A stretch of DNA of 64,000 bases from Asaia bogorensis (GTDB lineage Bacteria; Pseudomonadota; Alphaproteobacteria; Acetobacterales; Acetobacteraceae), in contig CAMBMS010000009.1 of the NCBI GenBank assembly GCA_945868845.1, positions 29,772 to 93,771 on the forward strand, in the 5' to 3' direction. The notes beneath the pieces are model-generated. The model had not been told where the DNA came from and did no database searches. It saw only the letters and a program-made list of their open reading frames with translations. Below are positions 1 through 8,436 of this stretch, one piece after another (position 1 is the first letter of the stretch; every line of letters starts with the position of its first letter). A program made the translations under genes and the position numbers.

Positions 1-864
1 TACCGGTCGCCGTTCCCGCCGCAGGTCAACTGGCTCGACCGCAACATGCCGTTCCACACCAACTTCATGCGCGCCCGCACCTGCTCGCTCGATCGCATCG
101 CTAACGTCGCGCATATCGATCCCGCGTTCCAGGATCCCTACGCCTGCAACTCGCTCAACAAGCGTGCCCGCGACGGGTGCGTCGCATTCCTAGAGCGCAA
201 GCTCGGCGATCCGGAGCTCGTGGCGGCCATGACCCCGCCGCACCCGGTCTGGTCGGCCCGCGCAGTTGTCATTGACCCGGACTATTCAATCGTTGACGCC
301 CTGCAACGCGACAATGTCACCCTGGTTACCAGCGGGATCGAGCGCATCGAGCCAGGCGGAATCGTGGCCAAGGACGGGACGCTGCATCAGGCCGACGTGA
401 TCGTCTACGCGACCGGCTTCCATGCCACGGAATACCTGTATCCGATGACGATCACGGGTCGAGGCGGACAGACGCTGGATGAGCTGTGGGCCAAGGAAGG
501 GGCCCGCGCCTATCTCGGTTGCATGATGCCGGGCTTTCCCAATCTCTGGTCGATCTACGGCCCGAACACCAATGGCGGTCTCACCGTGGCATCGTTCCAC
601 GAGAAGGTCGCCCATTACGCGCTTCAGTGCATGGAGGCGCTGGTCCTGGGTAACGCAGCGGTGATGGAGGTCGGTCCGGACGCGTTCTGGCGCTATAATC
701 GCCTCGTGGACGAGCGCAACCGTAGGAAGGTGTGGAGCGACTCGCGTGCCCAAAACTACTACTGGACCGAGCATGGCCGCTCGGCCACGATGAACCCGTT
801 CTTTACCGCCGAGATGTCGGGCTTCCTGCGCGAACCCGACCTGGCCGACCTGGCGATCGCGTAA
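1..864 (+). CDS. Flavin-containing / Baeyer-Villiger-type monooxygenase, C-terminal part (5' end outside window)
   Basis: The frame is open from base 1, so the gene starts upstream of the window; about 287 C-terminal residues are present. The ATGF motif (VIVYATGF, bases about 400-425), followed later by NLWSIYGPNTN, is typical of class B flavoprotein monooxygenases, where the ATG segment links the NADPH and FAD domains. These enzymes use NADPH and oxygen to oxidise ketones or soft heteroatoms in the cytoplasm. The N-terminal GxGxxG FAD fingerprint and the BVMO or FMO signature that would separate the two subclasses lie outside the window. The internal ATG at 46 is not the likely start because the coding pattern continues upstream of it. 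Substrate unknown. Confidence 0.85.
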   Translation, partial: YRSPFPPQVNWLDRNMPFHTNFMRARTCSLDRIANVAHIDPAFQDPYACNSLNKRARDGCVAFLERKLGDPELVAAMTPPHPVWSARAVVIDPDYSIVDALQRDNVTLVTSGIERIEPGGIVAKDGTLHQADVIVYATGFHATEYLYPMTITGRGGQTLDELWAKEGARAYLGCMMPGFPNLWSIYGPNTNGGLTVASFHEKVAHYALQCMEALVLGNAAVMEVGPDAFWRYNRLVDERNRRKVWSDSRAQNYYWTEHGRSATMNPFFTAEMSGFLREPDLADLAIA

Positions 865-1276
865 CGGGGACGGCGGCGTCAGCTCAGGGGAGCAGCGGAT
901 CTCGCACGATCGCGACGGTGCCGCTGTGTGCCGGCCCGGTCCAGATCAAGAAACCGGACCGCGATTTCCCTAGGACCGCCGCTGACTCGATGACGATGAC
1001 ATGGATCGAGGCCCAAGAGATCGATCCTCAGGCCGGGGCAGCCGGTCCCTGTGTCAGCGGCTCGCTAGTTTTAGGGGCATAAGACTGCTGTGAGATCAGG
1101 GAGACATTTTCCAGTCTCACAGTCTCACACCCTAGGGGGCAAGACTGTGAGACCGGTTCATGGAACGGCTGATTATACCGCCCAGCCTGAGTATCCATGG
1201 CCGCCAGAATGATTTTCAGCCGGTTCTCGGCCAGCGTGCGCCAATAACTGACCGATCACCGGCCGGGGCCATTCAG
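865..1276. other. Intergenic stretch with a TGTGAGAC octamer cluster; no gene seen
   Basis: About 410 bases lie between the monooxygenase stop and the small orphan gene. Open frames crossing the first part are out-of-frame extensions with no protein-like character. The only structure is a repeat cluster at 1089-1153, listed separately. The rest shows no recognisable gene or RNA. Confidence 0.5.
1089..1153. repeat. Cluster of TGTGAGAC octamers forming a 12-bp inverted repeat
   Basis: GTCTCACAGTCT at 1114-1125 and AGACTGTGAGAC at 1142-1153 are perfect reverse complements separated by 16 bases. The left arm is part of a tandem duplication of GTCTCACA (1114-1121 and 1122-1129). A near copy in the forward sense, TGTGAGAT, sits at 1089-1096. 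It could be a hairpin, a protein-binding cluster or the end of a mobile element. No T-run follows, so a simple intrinsic terminator is less likely. Confidence 0.6.
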
Positions 1277-1501
1277 CTAGTCCTGACACCAGCGATATGC
1301 AGTTGCTTTTGGGCTGCCTAAACCCTTCATCACATCAGCGGCCTTCATGCCCTTGGCAAACATCTTGCACCCAATGCACTTTGCCGATTGCTTTAGTTTT
1401 CTGATGTGCCACTCGACTTTATTATTCCCGTCAATCTTTAACCGCACCTCAAATGGCTCCGCGTCGTCAGCTATGAAGTCGCACGCTTTTTCGTAATGCA
1501 T
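1277..1501 (-). CDS. Small hypothetical protein with CxxC and a helix-turn-helix-like tail
   Basis: This frame encodes 74 residues. It has a CIGC motif near residue 43 and a C-terminal stretch (GMKAADVMKGL, then ATAYRW) that resembles the recognition helices of resolvase or transposase helix-turn-helix segments. The DNA looks less G+C-rich than its surroundings, which fits a foreign origin. There is no clear Shine-Dalgarno and no partner gene. It may be a real small DNA-binding protein or a fragment of a mobile-element gene; I do not recognise the family. Confidence 0.35.
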   Translation of the reverse strand: MHYEKACDFIADDAEPFEVRLKIDGNNKVEWHIRKLKQSAKCIGCKMFAKGMKAADVMKGLGSPKATAYRWCQD

Positions 1502-1572
1502 CTCAAACTTAGCGCCTTCGCTCGGCTCATAGTCTCCTGGTCGGGTAGCGCGATTACCTTATCCAGCATGCA

Positions 1573-1899
1573 TTACCGGGCCAGCGTGATGTGCGCGATG
1601 ATGGCGCCGGTGCGAGGGTCGAGCAGAACCACCCGGTCGGGGCCACCACCGCGGAGCTGGACGGCCAGGCGGTCCGGGCTGAGCGCGATGGTAGCGATGA
1701 CGGTGCCGCCGGGTTCGTCCAACTGGTGCAGCAGGGGCAAGCCGGGGCTGGGCAGCGGGGCGGCGGTCGCGGTCGGGCCGGGCTCGGCGCCGCGCAGGCG
1801 CTTGGCGATCACCACGCCCAGGGTCGCGGTGCCGGCGATGATCGCCACGCCCATCACCGCCACCAGGATCTTCAAGGCCCTGGTCGTGCTCGGTTTCAT
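1573..1899 (-). CDS. Small single-pass membrane protein divergent from rluD
   Basis: The product is 108 residues. A short basic N-terminus precedes one hydrophobic segment (about residues 9-32, alanine/valine/isoleucine-rich), then a Pro/Ala-rich linker and a small soluble domain (residues 55-106). That soluble part (TVIATIALSPDRLAVQLRGG, then VVLLDPRTG) looks like a beta-propeller-type repeat unit. A GGGGAG ribosome site precedes the ATG. Position, size and layout recall a family of small alphaproteobacterial membrane proteins found beside rluD (DUF6476-like, from memory). It faces rluD across 45 bases, so the two promoters must overlap or share this spacer. Role unknown. Confidence 0.7.
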   Translation of the reverse strand: MKPSTTRALKILVAVMGVAIIAGTATLGVVIAKRLRGAEPGPTATAAPLPSPGLPLLHQLDEPGGTVIATIALSPDRLAVQLRGGGPDRVVLLDPRTGAIIAHITLAR

Positions 1900-1944
1900 G
1901 CTTTGCTCTCCCCTTCCGCGGCGATCCGCGTTATCCGATGCTAC

Positions 1945-2943
1945 ATGGCCATTGACGAGCCAGTTCCCGCGCCATTTTCCGTCGTCGCCCCGCAGGCGGC
2001 TGCCGGGCAGCGCGTGGATCGCTTCCTAGCGGACGCCATCGGCACTCTCTCGCGCTCCCGCGTCAAGTCATTGATCGAGGCGGGTCTTCTGTCACGCGAT
2101 AGCGGGGTGGTGGGGGAGCCGGCGGAGCTGGTGCGCGCGGGGTCCGCCTATCGGCTGAATTTTCCTGTCCCGGTTTCGGCCATACCCGCCCCGCAGGCGA
2201 TTCCTTTTCCCATCCTGTATGAGGACGCGGACCTCATCGTTGTCGACAAGCCGGCCGGGCTGGTGGTGCATCCGGCACCGGGCAATCCTGACGGGACCCT
2301 GGTCAATGCGTTGCTCGCTCATTGCGGCGATAGCCTGCCCGGTATCGGTGGGGAAAAGCGGCCAGGGATCGTGCATCGGCTGGACAAGGATACGTCCGGG
2401 CTGATGGTCGTGGCGAAGACGGAGCAGGCATCGGCCACGCTGTCGGCAGCGTTTGCTGCACGCGACCTGGATCGGGCCTATCTGGCGCTGGTGTGGGGTC
2501 TGCCCGGCCCGGCGGCGGGGGAGATCGAGGGGGCAATCGGGCGCGATCCGCGCGAGCGCAAGCGTATGGCGGTGGTGGCGCGAGGGGGTAAGGCGGCGCT
2601 GACCCGGTATCGGACTCTGCGCGTCTGGCACGCCGCGGTGGCGCTGCTGGAATGCCAACTGGCGACGGGGCGAACGCACCAGATCCGCGTGCATCTGGCA
2701 GCCAGGGGCCATCCGCTGGTGGGCGATCCGGTCTATCTACGCCGCGTGCCGGCGGCGGCGCGGGGGGTTCCGGAGGAGGTGCGCCGGCTGTTGCTGGATT
2801 TTCCACGCCAGGCACTGCATGCGACCCGGCTCGGGTTCGCGCATCCACGCACCGGGCGGGCGCTCGAATTCACCACGCCGCCGCCACCGGACGTGGGGGC
2901 GCTGCTGGCGGCGCTGGATGGTCAGCCTGCTTTATTAACATAA
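1945..2943 (+). CDS. rluD: 23S rRNA pseudouridine synthase, RluD type
   Basis: The product is 332 residues, the usual length. An S4 RNA-binding domain (about residues 20-72) precedes the pseudouridine synthase catalytic domain with the HRLDKDTSGLMV motif; the catalytic aspartate is about residue 147. RluD-type enzymes isomerise uridines in helix 69 of 23S rRNA during late 50S assembly. The open frame extends 118 codons upstream, but the S4 homology begins just after the ATG at 1945, and the upstream part only shadows the divergent membrane-protein gene. rluD followed by rpoH in the same direction is a common alphaproteobacterial arrangement, supporting the RluD call over RluC or RluA. Confidence 0.92.
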   Translation: MAIDEPVPAPFSVVAPQAAAGQRVDRFLADAIGTLSRSRVKSLIEAGLLSRDSGVVGEPAELVRAGSAYRLNFPVPVSAIPAPQAIPFPILYEDADLIVVDKPAGLVVHPAPGNPDGTLVNALLAHCGDSLPGIGGEKRPGIVHRLDKDTSGLMVVAKTEQASATLSAAFAARDLDRAYLALVWGLPGPAAGEIEGAIGRDPRERKRMAVVARGGKAALTRYRTLRVWHAAVALLECQLATGRTHQIRVHLAARGHPLVGDPVYLRRVPAAARGVPEEVRRLLLDFPRQALHATRLGFAHPRTGRALEFTTPPPPDVGALLAALDGQPALLT

Positions 2944-2960
2944 GTTAATTTCCCGGAAAT

Positions 2961-2989
2961 TTGACAGGACCATTGCGGTCCTGTATAGA
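2961..2989 (+). promoter_or_regulatory. Consensus sigma-70 promoter of rpoH with an internal palindrome
   Basis: A perfect -35 box TTGACA (2961-2966) and a good -10 box TATAGA (2984-2989) are separated by exactly 17 bases. The spacer holds an exact inverted repeat, ACAGGACC (2964-2971) and GGTCCTGT (2977-2984) with a 5-base centre. It overlaps the last bases of the -35 box and the first base of the -10 box. That is operator geometry: a dimeric protein bound there would block RNA polymerase. The transcript would start near 2996, leaving about a 198-base leader before rpoH. Confidence 0.75.
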
Positions 2990-2995
2990 ATTTCT

Positions 2996-3193
2996 CATTG
3001 GCGTGGTCGGGTGCACTGCGCCGACGGGTGGTTCGGGATCCCTACGGCTCCATAAGGGGGGGAGGGGTTCCGAGACCGAAGACCCCATCCTGCACCCTCG
3101 TCCGACGGCCTTTTTTCGGCTGTCATATTCGTCCAGCGCCCGAGCACTCTTTCCATACGTCGTGGCCCGGTCCTGGATAAAAGGAGCCTTGTT
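2996..3193 (+). ncRNA. Structured rpoH 5' leader, or a small RNA upstream of rpoH
   Basis: The sequence can fold into a long imperfect rod. GGGTGCA (3009-3015) pairs with TGCACCC (3091-3097). Inside it GGGT (3026-3029) pairs with ACCC (3082-3085) and TTCGG (3032-3036) with CCGAA (3076-3080). A second hairpin follows, GACGGCC (3104-3110) with GGCTGTC (3118-3124), enclosing a run of six T. The T-run after the rod could also end a short transcript of about 120 bases. It lacks the conserved SRP RNA loop and does not match 6S, tmRNA or riboswitch consensus sequences I know. A thermosensing or attenuating leader is suggested by the rpoH context but not shown. Confidence 0.4.
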
Positions 3194-4096
3194 GTGGTTT
3201 CCGCTGTGATCAATACCGCGCCGGAAGGCAATCTGAGACGGTATATGCAAGATATCCGCAAATTCCCGATGCTTACACTGGAGGAGGAGCAGGCGCTCTC
3301 CCGTCGCCTGCGCGACCATCAGGACATGGACGCGGCACATAAGCTTGTCACCTCGCATCTGCGCCTAGTGGCCAAGATCGCCATGGGCTATCGCGGCTAC
3401 GGCCTGCCGGTTGGGGAGCTGATCAGCGAGGGCAATGTCGGCATGATGCAGTCGGTGAAGCGGTTTGATCCGGACCGTGGCTTCCGTCTCGCCACCTACG
3501 CCATGTGGTGGATCCGGGCTGCCATTCAGGAATATATTCTGCGCAGTTGGTCGCTGGTGAAAATGGGCACCACGGCGGCGCAGAAGAAACTGTTCTTTAA
3601 CCTGCGCCGGTTGAAGGGCCAGATGCAGGCGATCGACGATGGCGATCTCAAGCCTGAGCAGGTGGCAAAAATCGCGCATCTTCTGGCGGTGCCGGAGCAG
3701 GACGTGATCAATATGAACCGTCGCCTCGCTGCGCCCGACAACAGCCTGAACGCGCCGGTGCGCCAGGATGGCGATGGCGAATGGCAGGACTGGCTGGTCG
3801 ATGACGCGGAAAACCAGGAAACCGTGCTCGCCGAGAGGCAAGAGTTTCACGGCCGCAAGCAATTGCTCGCCAATGCGTTGGAGACTTTGAATGAACGCGA
3901 ACGCCATATCCTGATCGAGCGGCGACTGAAGGATGAGCCTACGACGCTCGAGGATTTGTCACGGCATTATAATATTTCCCGCGAGCGGGTGCGCCAGATC
4001 GAGGTACGCGCCTTCGAGAAGTTACAGAAGGCGATGAAGACTAAGATCGCCGAACGCCGGGCGGGGATGAAGCCAAGTCTACCTGAGCGGGTGTGA
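3194..4096 (+). CDS. rpoH: RNA polymerase sigma-32 factor, RpoH
   Basis: The product is 300 residues with the full sigma-70 family architecture: region 2 (AHKLVTSHLRLVAKIAMGYRG and RLATYAMWWIRAAIQEYILR) and region 4 with a helix-turn-helix (ISRERVRQIEVRAFEKL). The stretch QKKLFFNLRRL near residues 129-140 is the RpoH box, diagnostic of heat-shock sigma factors. RpoH directs transcription of chaperone and protease genes after protein-folding stress. The start is a GTG preceded by AAGGAG (3181 region) at good spacing. The consensus promoter and structured leader upstream suggest transcriptional and possibly translational control. Confidence 0.95.
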   Translation: MVSAVINTAPEGNLRRYMQDIRKFPMLTLEEEQALSRRLRDHQDMDAAHKLVTSHLRLVAKIAMGYRGYGLPVGELISEGNVGMMQSVKRFDPDRGFRLATYAMWWIRAAIQEYILRSWSLVKMGTTAAQKKLFFNLRRLKGQMQAIDDGDLKPEQVAKIAHLLAVPEQDVINMNRRLAAPDNSLNAPVRQDGDGEWQDWLVDDAENQETVLAERQEFHGRKQLLANALETLNERERHILIERRLKDEPTTLEDLSRHYNISRERVRQIEVRAFEKLQKAMKTKIAERRAGMKPSLPERV

Positions 4097-4125
4097 CAAA
4101 GGATAGTTAGAATATTCGTTGTCTG

Positions 4126-4151
4126 GGCCAGCGTCACCGTTCACGCTGGCC
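4126..4151. terminator. Hairpin between convergent rpoH and oxc
   Basis: GGCCAGCGT (4126-4134) and ACGCTGGCC (4143-4151) form a perfect 9-bp stem with an 8-base loop in the gap between the two convergent genes, overlapping the oxc stop codon. It sits where a bidirectional terminator is expected, but neither side has a clear T-run, so Rho-independent termination is only possible. Confidence 0.4.
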
Positions 4152-5847
4152 TCCCGACCAAGCTCTGCGGGTTGAGATTGCCGATGCGCCCGCTTTCGGT
4201 GCCTGCCTTCTCGTCGATGATCGCGTTCACGAGCGTTGGCTTACCGGACTCGATCGCCGCGGTGACAGCGCGGGTCAGTTCATCGGGCGAGGTGACGCGC
4301 ACACCGACGCCGCCGAAGGCCTGGGCCATCAGTTCGTAACGTGAATCCTTGACAAATGTCGTCCATGCGGGATCTGTCCCCCCGGAATTGACATCGTTAC
4401 CCCGGTAGATGCCGTTATTGTTGAAGACCACGACGCAGATCGGCAGCTTGTAGCGGCACATCGTTTCGATCTCCATGCCGGAGAACCCAAAGGCGCTATC
4501 CCCCACCACGGAAAGCACGGGCTTACCGGTCTCGATCGAGGCGGCTATCGCGTAGCCCATGCCGATTCCCATCACCCCCCACGTACCCACGTCGAGGCGT
4601 TTGCGCGGCTGGTAAATATCAACGATGCTGCGGGTAAAATCGAGCGTATTGGCACCCTCGTTGACCAGGACCGTGTCAGGACGTTCCTTGATAATGGTCC
4701 GCAAGGCGCCCAGCGCGCCATGGTAGTCCATCGGGTCGTTGTTGTTTTGCAGACGCGGCGCCATCCGGGCGATATTGGCATCGGCCTTGGCGCGCACGTC
4801 GCTGTTCCAGGTCACTGGCTTTTGCCAGTCACCATCTATCCGCGCCAGCATCGCGGCGACACTGGAGGCGATATCGCCCACCACCGGCGCGGTAATAGCG
4901 ATGTTGCTGTCCATCTCGACCGGAGAAATATCAAGATGGATGAATGTCTGCGTGCCGGGTTCCCCCCACGTCTTGCCCTTGCCATGTGACAGTAGCCAGT
5001 TGAGGCGTGCGCCAATGAGCATGACGACATCGGCTTGCTGCAGCACCATCGAACGTGTTGCGCCCGCGCACAGCGGATGGGTATCCGGCAAAAGACCTTT
5101 CGCCATGCTCATCGGCAGATAGGGAATGCCAGTCTTTTCGATGAGTGCTCGGATATCGTCATCAGCCTGCGAATAGGCGGCGCCTTTCCCGAGAATGATC
5201 AGGGGCTTCTTGGCGCCCTTCAACAGACGGAGGGCGCGGTCGACCGATTCCGGGGAGGGAATGTGGCGGGGCGCCGCATCGACTACCTTTACCAGCGACC
5301 GGGCGCCGGACTCTTCATCCATGGTCTGTGCGAAGAGCTTGGCGGGCAGGTCCAGGTAAACACCGCCGGGGCGACCCGAAACGGCCGAGCGGATGGCGCG
5401 CGCAATGCCAATGCCGATATCCTGCGCATGCAGTACGCGATATGCGGCCTTGCAAACGGTTTTGGCGACGGCGAGCTGGTCCATCTCCTCGTAGTCACCC
5501 TGCTGGAGATCAACGATCTCGCGCTCCGATGATCCCGAAATTAAAATCATCGGGAAGCAGTTGGTTGTCGCATGCGCCAGGGCCGTCAGGCCGTTGAGAA
5601 AGCCAGGGGCCGAGACAGTGAGACATACGCCGGGCTTTTGCGTGAGGTAGCCAGCAATGCTCGCGGCGTAGCCAGCATGCTGTTCATGGCGAAAGGCGAT
5701 CATCCGCATGCCCCGTGCCTGCGCAAGCCGCCCCAGATCAGTGATCGGGATGCCCGGCACGCCATAGATCGTCTGAATGTCGTTGAGCTTGAGCGCATCG
5801 AGAACGAGGCGAAAACCATCGGTAATTTTTTGTGCGTCGGATGTCAT
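4141..5847 (-). CDS. oxc: Oxalyl-CoA decarboxylase
   Basis: A 568-residue thiamine-diphosphate enzyme, the same length as characterised oxalyl-CoA decarboxylases. The N-terminal pyrimidine-binding domain has the catalytic glutamate region (IAFRHEQHAGYAA). The C-terminal cofactor-binding domain has the GDSAFGFSGMEIET to NNNGIYRG motif that holds the diphosphate and Mg2+. It decarboxylates oxalyl-CoA to formyl-CoA in oxalate breakdown. The ATG at 5847 follows GGAGAG and starts at the family N-terminus; an upstream ATG at 5919 would add 24 non-homologous residues. The usual partner formyl-CoA:oxalate CoA-transferase (frc) is not in this window. Confidence 0.9.
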   Translation of the reverse strand: MTSDAQKITDGFRLVLDALKLNDIQTIYGVPGIPITDLGRLAQARGMRMIAFRHEQHAGYAASIAGYLTQKPGVCLTVSAPGFLNGLTALAHATTNCFPMILISGSSEREIVDLQQGDYEEMDQLAVAKTVCKAAYRVLHAQDIGIGIARAIRSAVSGRPGGVYLDLPAKLFAQTMDEESGARSLVKVVDAAPRHIPSPESVDRALRLLKGAKKPLIILGKGAAYSQADDDIRALIEKTGIPYLPMSMAKGLLPDTHPLCAGATRSMVLQQADVVMLIGARLNWLLSHGKGKTWGEPGTQTFIHLDISPVEMDSNIAITAPVVGDIASSVAAMLARIDGDWQKPVTWNSDVRAKADANIARMAPRLQNNNDPMDYHGALGALRTIIKERPDTVLVNEGANTLDFTRSIVDIYQPRKRLDVGTWGVMGIGMGYAIAASIETGKPVLSVVGDSAFGFSGMEIETMCRYKLPICVVVFNNNGIYRGNDVNSGGTDPAWTTFVKDSRYELMAQAFGGVGVRVTSPDELTRAVTAAIESGKPTLVNAIIDEKAGTESGRIGNLNPQSLVGRPA

Positions 5848-5937
5848 TTTCACTGCTCTCCAAATTGCCGCCACGCCGGGGTCTGGTTGTCTTTTCGCGG
5901 TAAAATTCTGTCGGGTCAAACATATCCGATCCGGGTG

Positions 5938-6440
5938 TCAGATCATGCGCCGGTGTCTCCAGGTAGGCGAGAGTGCCAAGGGGCCGAGCAGGCCGGTGGC
6001 AGTATAGGCCGTGATGAAGCAAAAAATTCGCGCAGCGATGCCGAGGCAGAAGAGCCGATGGTCGCAGTGCTGATGTAAACTGAGAGAATACCCAGCACGC
6101 GCCCGTGCATATTGGCCGGAGCCGCGAGATAGACGATGGTATTCTGCATTATGGCGCAGCCGGCAGCGCTGACGCCGGTGAAAAGCAAAGCCACGCCGCG
6201 GTCACCCAGTTTCTGCTTTGCTTAACAACGAACAGCATAACAAGACAAAGGATCACACTACCGACATAAGTGTAGGCGTAATGTCGCAGCGTTACCCAGA
6301 ACGCCACCCCCATGGCGCCGACCAAAGCGCCGATTCCTTCCATGCTGGCCAGCATGCCGATACCGACCGGGCCAGGGGCAAAATTATCGCGTCCGAGTAC
6401 CACGATCATGGCACTGAGTGGTCGGGGCGTGCACCGGAGG
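5938..6440 (-). pseudogene. MFS transporter, C-terminal relic with frameshifts
   Basis: Three consecutive pieces in different frames read as the C-terminal half of a 12-helix MFS exporter. First RPLSAMIVVLGRDNF and GMLASMEGIGALVGAMG (about 6440-6190), then MALLFTGVSAAG with NTIVYLAAPANMHGRVLGIL (about 6194-6060), then ATGLLGPLALSPTWRHRR ending at the stop at 5938. At least two frameshifts separate them. The N-terminal half is missing; the relic begins where the neighbouring ABC ATPase gene ends, so a rearrangement probably joined them. Confidence 0.8.
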
Positions 6441-6442
6441 AA

Positions 6443-7414
6443 TTAGCGGAAGTGACAGGCGACCATCCGTCCGTCGGTACTCGGTTTCAGAGCCGGCTCT
6501 TCGATCCCGCAGCGTTCTGTGGCGATCGGGCAACGCAGATGGAAATGGCAGCCGGGTGGCGGATTAATCGGGCTGGGCACATCGCCCTGCATGATCCGCC
6601 GGGGCCGTTTCAGCACCGGATCTGGTACTGGGATCGCGGCGAGCAGGGCCTCGGTATAGGGGTGCTGCGGATTGGCGAACAGGTCCTCGGTGCGGGCGAA
6701 CTCGACGATACGGCCGAGATACATCACAGCCACGCGATGGGCGATATGCTCCACCACTGCGAGGTTGTGGCTGATGAAGAGGTAGGAAAGTCCCGCCGAT
6801 CGTTGCAGCCGAACCATCAAGTTTAGCACCTGCGCCTGAATAGAAACATCCAGCGCGGACACAGGCTCGTCGGCTACTATGAATTTTGGGTTGAGCGCTA
6901 AGGCGCGGGCGATGGAAATTCGTTGGCGCTGGCCACCAGAGAATTCATGCGGAAAGTTTCGCGCCTGCTGCGGGCGTAGGCCGACACGGGCGAACAGTTC
7001 CGCTACCTGTTCCGCGCGTTCCTTTTTATTTCCTACGCCGTGTACCATCAGTGGCTCACCCACGATATCATCGGCGCGCATGCGCGGGTTGAGCGAGGCA
7101 AACGGATCCTGGAAGACGATCTGCATCTGGCGCCGATAGGGCCGCATCTCATGCCGGGAGAGCGTGGTAATTTCGGTCCCGTTCACTTTGATGCTGCCGG
7201 CGGTGGGCTGGATCAGGCGTAGGACGGTACGCCCAACGGTGGATTTACCGCAGCCAGATTCTCCGACTACGCCGAGAGTTTCGCCCTCGCGGATGGAAAA
7301 ACTGACTCCATCCACCGCATGCACATGCCCAACCAGGCGGCGCAGTAGGCCCTTATGGATTGGGAAATATTTTTTTAGATCGGTGACTTCGATCACCGGC
7401 GGAAGATCGCTCAT
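6443..7414 (-). CDS. Dipeptide/oligopeptide ABC transporter ATP-binding protein (DppF/OppF type)
   Basis: The product is 323 residues. Walker A is GESGCGKST, the ABC signature FSGGQRQR, and Walker [13 protein letters not shown]. The C-terminal oligopeptide-ABC extension has the cysteine motif ([14 protein letters not shown]) typical of DppF/OppF. It pairs with the preceding ATPase to power an inner-membrane importer. The ATG at 7414 overlaps the stop of the upstream ATPase gene (ATGA), showing translational coupling; the open frame reaches further upstream but homology begins at [10 protein letters not shown]. It is the last gene of a minus-strand operon whose binding-protein gene is dead. 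Confidence 0.9.
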   Translation of the reverse strand: MSDLPPVIEVTDLKKYFPIHKGLLRRLVGHVHAVDGVSFSIREGETLGVVGESGCGKSTVGRTVLRLIQPTAGSIKVNGTEITTLSRHEMRPYRRQMQIVFQDPFASLNPRMRADDIVGEPLMVHGVGNKKERAEQVAELFARVGLRPQQARNFPHEFSGGQRQRISIARALALNPKFIVADEPVSALDVSIQAQVLNLMVRLQRSAGLSYLFISHNLAVVEHIAHRVAVMYLGRIVEFARTEDLFANPQHPYTEALLAAIPVPDPVLKRPRRIMQGDVPSPINPPPGCHFHLRCPIATERCGIEEPALKPSTDGRMVACHFR

Positions 7415-8436
7415 GCCGGTGCCCTCATCGTGACATCCGAATGCCAGCAAGCGGCGAAATGATTTGGCAATTTTTTCTCGAATGGCGGGATAGCGGTGCG
7501 ACATTTGTCGTCCGCGTTGGGGCAGCGGGGCGCGAAGGCGCAGCCGTCCGGCAGATCGTTCAGAGCAGGCACGATCCCTGGGATTTCCTGTAGCGCGACA
7601 TGCTCATCGGATGCTGCTCGTTTAGTCAGGCCGACACGCGGGATGGAACCCAACAGTCCGTTCATGTAGGGGTGCAGGGGGCGGTGAAAAAGTTCCTCGG
7701 CGGCGGCCTCTTCAACCTTGCGCCCTGCATACATCACGATCACCCGATGAGCGGTTTCCGCCACTACGCCGAGATCATGCGTGATGAGAATGACAGCGGT
7801 TCCGAAATCGCGCTGCAATTCCACGATCAGCTCCAGGATCTGCGCCTGGATGGTGACATCGAGCGCCGTGGTGGGTTCGTCGCAGATCAGCACGCGCGGA
7901 TTGCAGGCCAGCGCCATGGCGATCATGGCGCGCTGGCGCATGCCGCCAGATAGCTGGTGCGGGTATTCGCGAGCACGCTGCTCGGCTTCTGGAATTTTGA
8001 CGAATTTTAGCATTTCTATCGCGCGTGCCGCCGCCGCGTCGCGCGACATGTGCTGGTGCAGGATAAGGGTTTCCGCGACCTGCCTGCCGATGGTGAGCAG
8101 CGGATTCAGCGCCGTCATAGGCTCCTGGAAAATCATCGAAATCTTGTTGCCCCGCATCTGGCGCATCTCAGGTTCACTGAGTTGCAGGAGATCGGTGCCG
8201 TCCAACATGACGGTGCCGGCGATGGTGCGTCCGGGCGGGGAGGGGATGAGGCGCATCAGGGAGAGGGCAGTGATCGATTTTCCGCACCCGGATTCACCGA
8301 CGATGGCGAGCGTCTCCCCGGCGCGGACGGAGAAGGAGACATCGTCCACCGCCTTCACCACACCGCGGCGGGTGAAAAAATAGGTGGTCAGGCCGTTCAC
8401 ATCGAGAACGGTCTCAGTATCCACTTGCTGCTCCAT
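7411..8436 (-). CDS. Dipeptide/oligopeptide ABC transporter ATP-binding protein (DppD/OppD type)
   Basis: The product is 341 residues. Walker [11 protein letters not shown], signature LSGGMRQR and Walker [13 protein letters not shown] are intact, followed by the family C-terminal tail with [14 protein letters not shown]. The Q-loop ([13 protein letters not shown]) and H-loop (LITHDLGV) are present. It is the second ATPase of the heterodimeric motor. The ATG at 8436 touches the stop of the permease gene upstream, so the two are translationally coupled. Confidence 0.9.
   Translation of the reverse strand: MEQQVDTETVLDVNGLTTYFFTRRGVVKAVDDVSFSVRAGETLAIVGESGCGKSITALSLMRLIPSPPGRTIAGTVMLDGTDLLQLSEPEMRQMRGNKISMIFQEPMTALNPLLTIGRQVAETLILHQHMSRDAAAARAIEMLKFVKIPEAEQRAREYPHQLSGGMRQRAMIAMALACNPRVLICDEPTTALDVTIQAQILELIVELQRDFGTAVILITHDLGVVAETAHRVIVMYAGRKVEEAAAEELFHRPLHPYMNGLLGSIPRVGLTKRAASDEHVALQEIPGIVPALNDLPDGCAFAPRCPNADDKCRTAIPPFEKKLPNHFAACWHSDVTMRAPA

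Noticed and set aside
2996..3119. SRP RNA or 6S RNA as identity for the rpoH leader
   Set aside because: The rod-like fold is suggestive, but the conserved SRP tetraloop region and the 6S bubble sequences are absent.
2945..3358. Open minus-strand frame of 137 codons across the rpoH leader and start
   Set aside because: It overlaps a strong promoter and the start of rpoH, has no homology and no ribosome site; it is a shadow of G+C-rich DNA.
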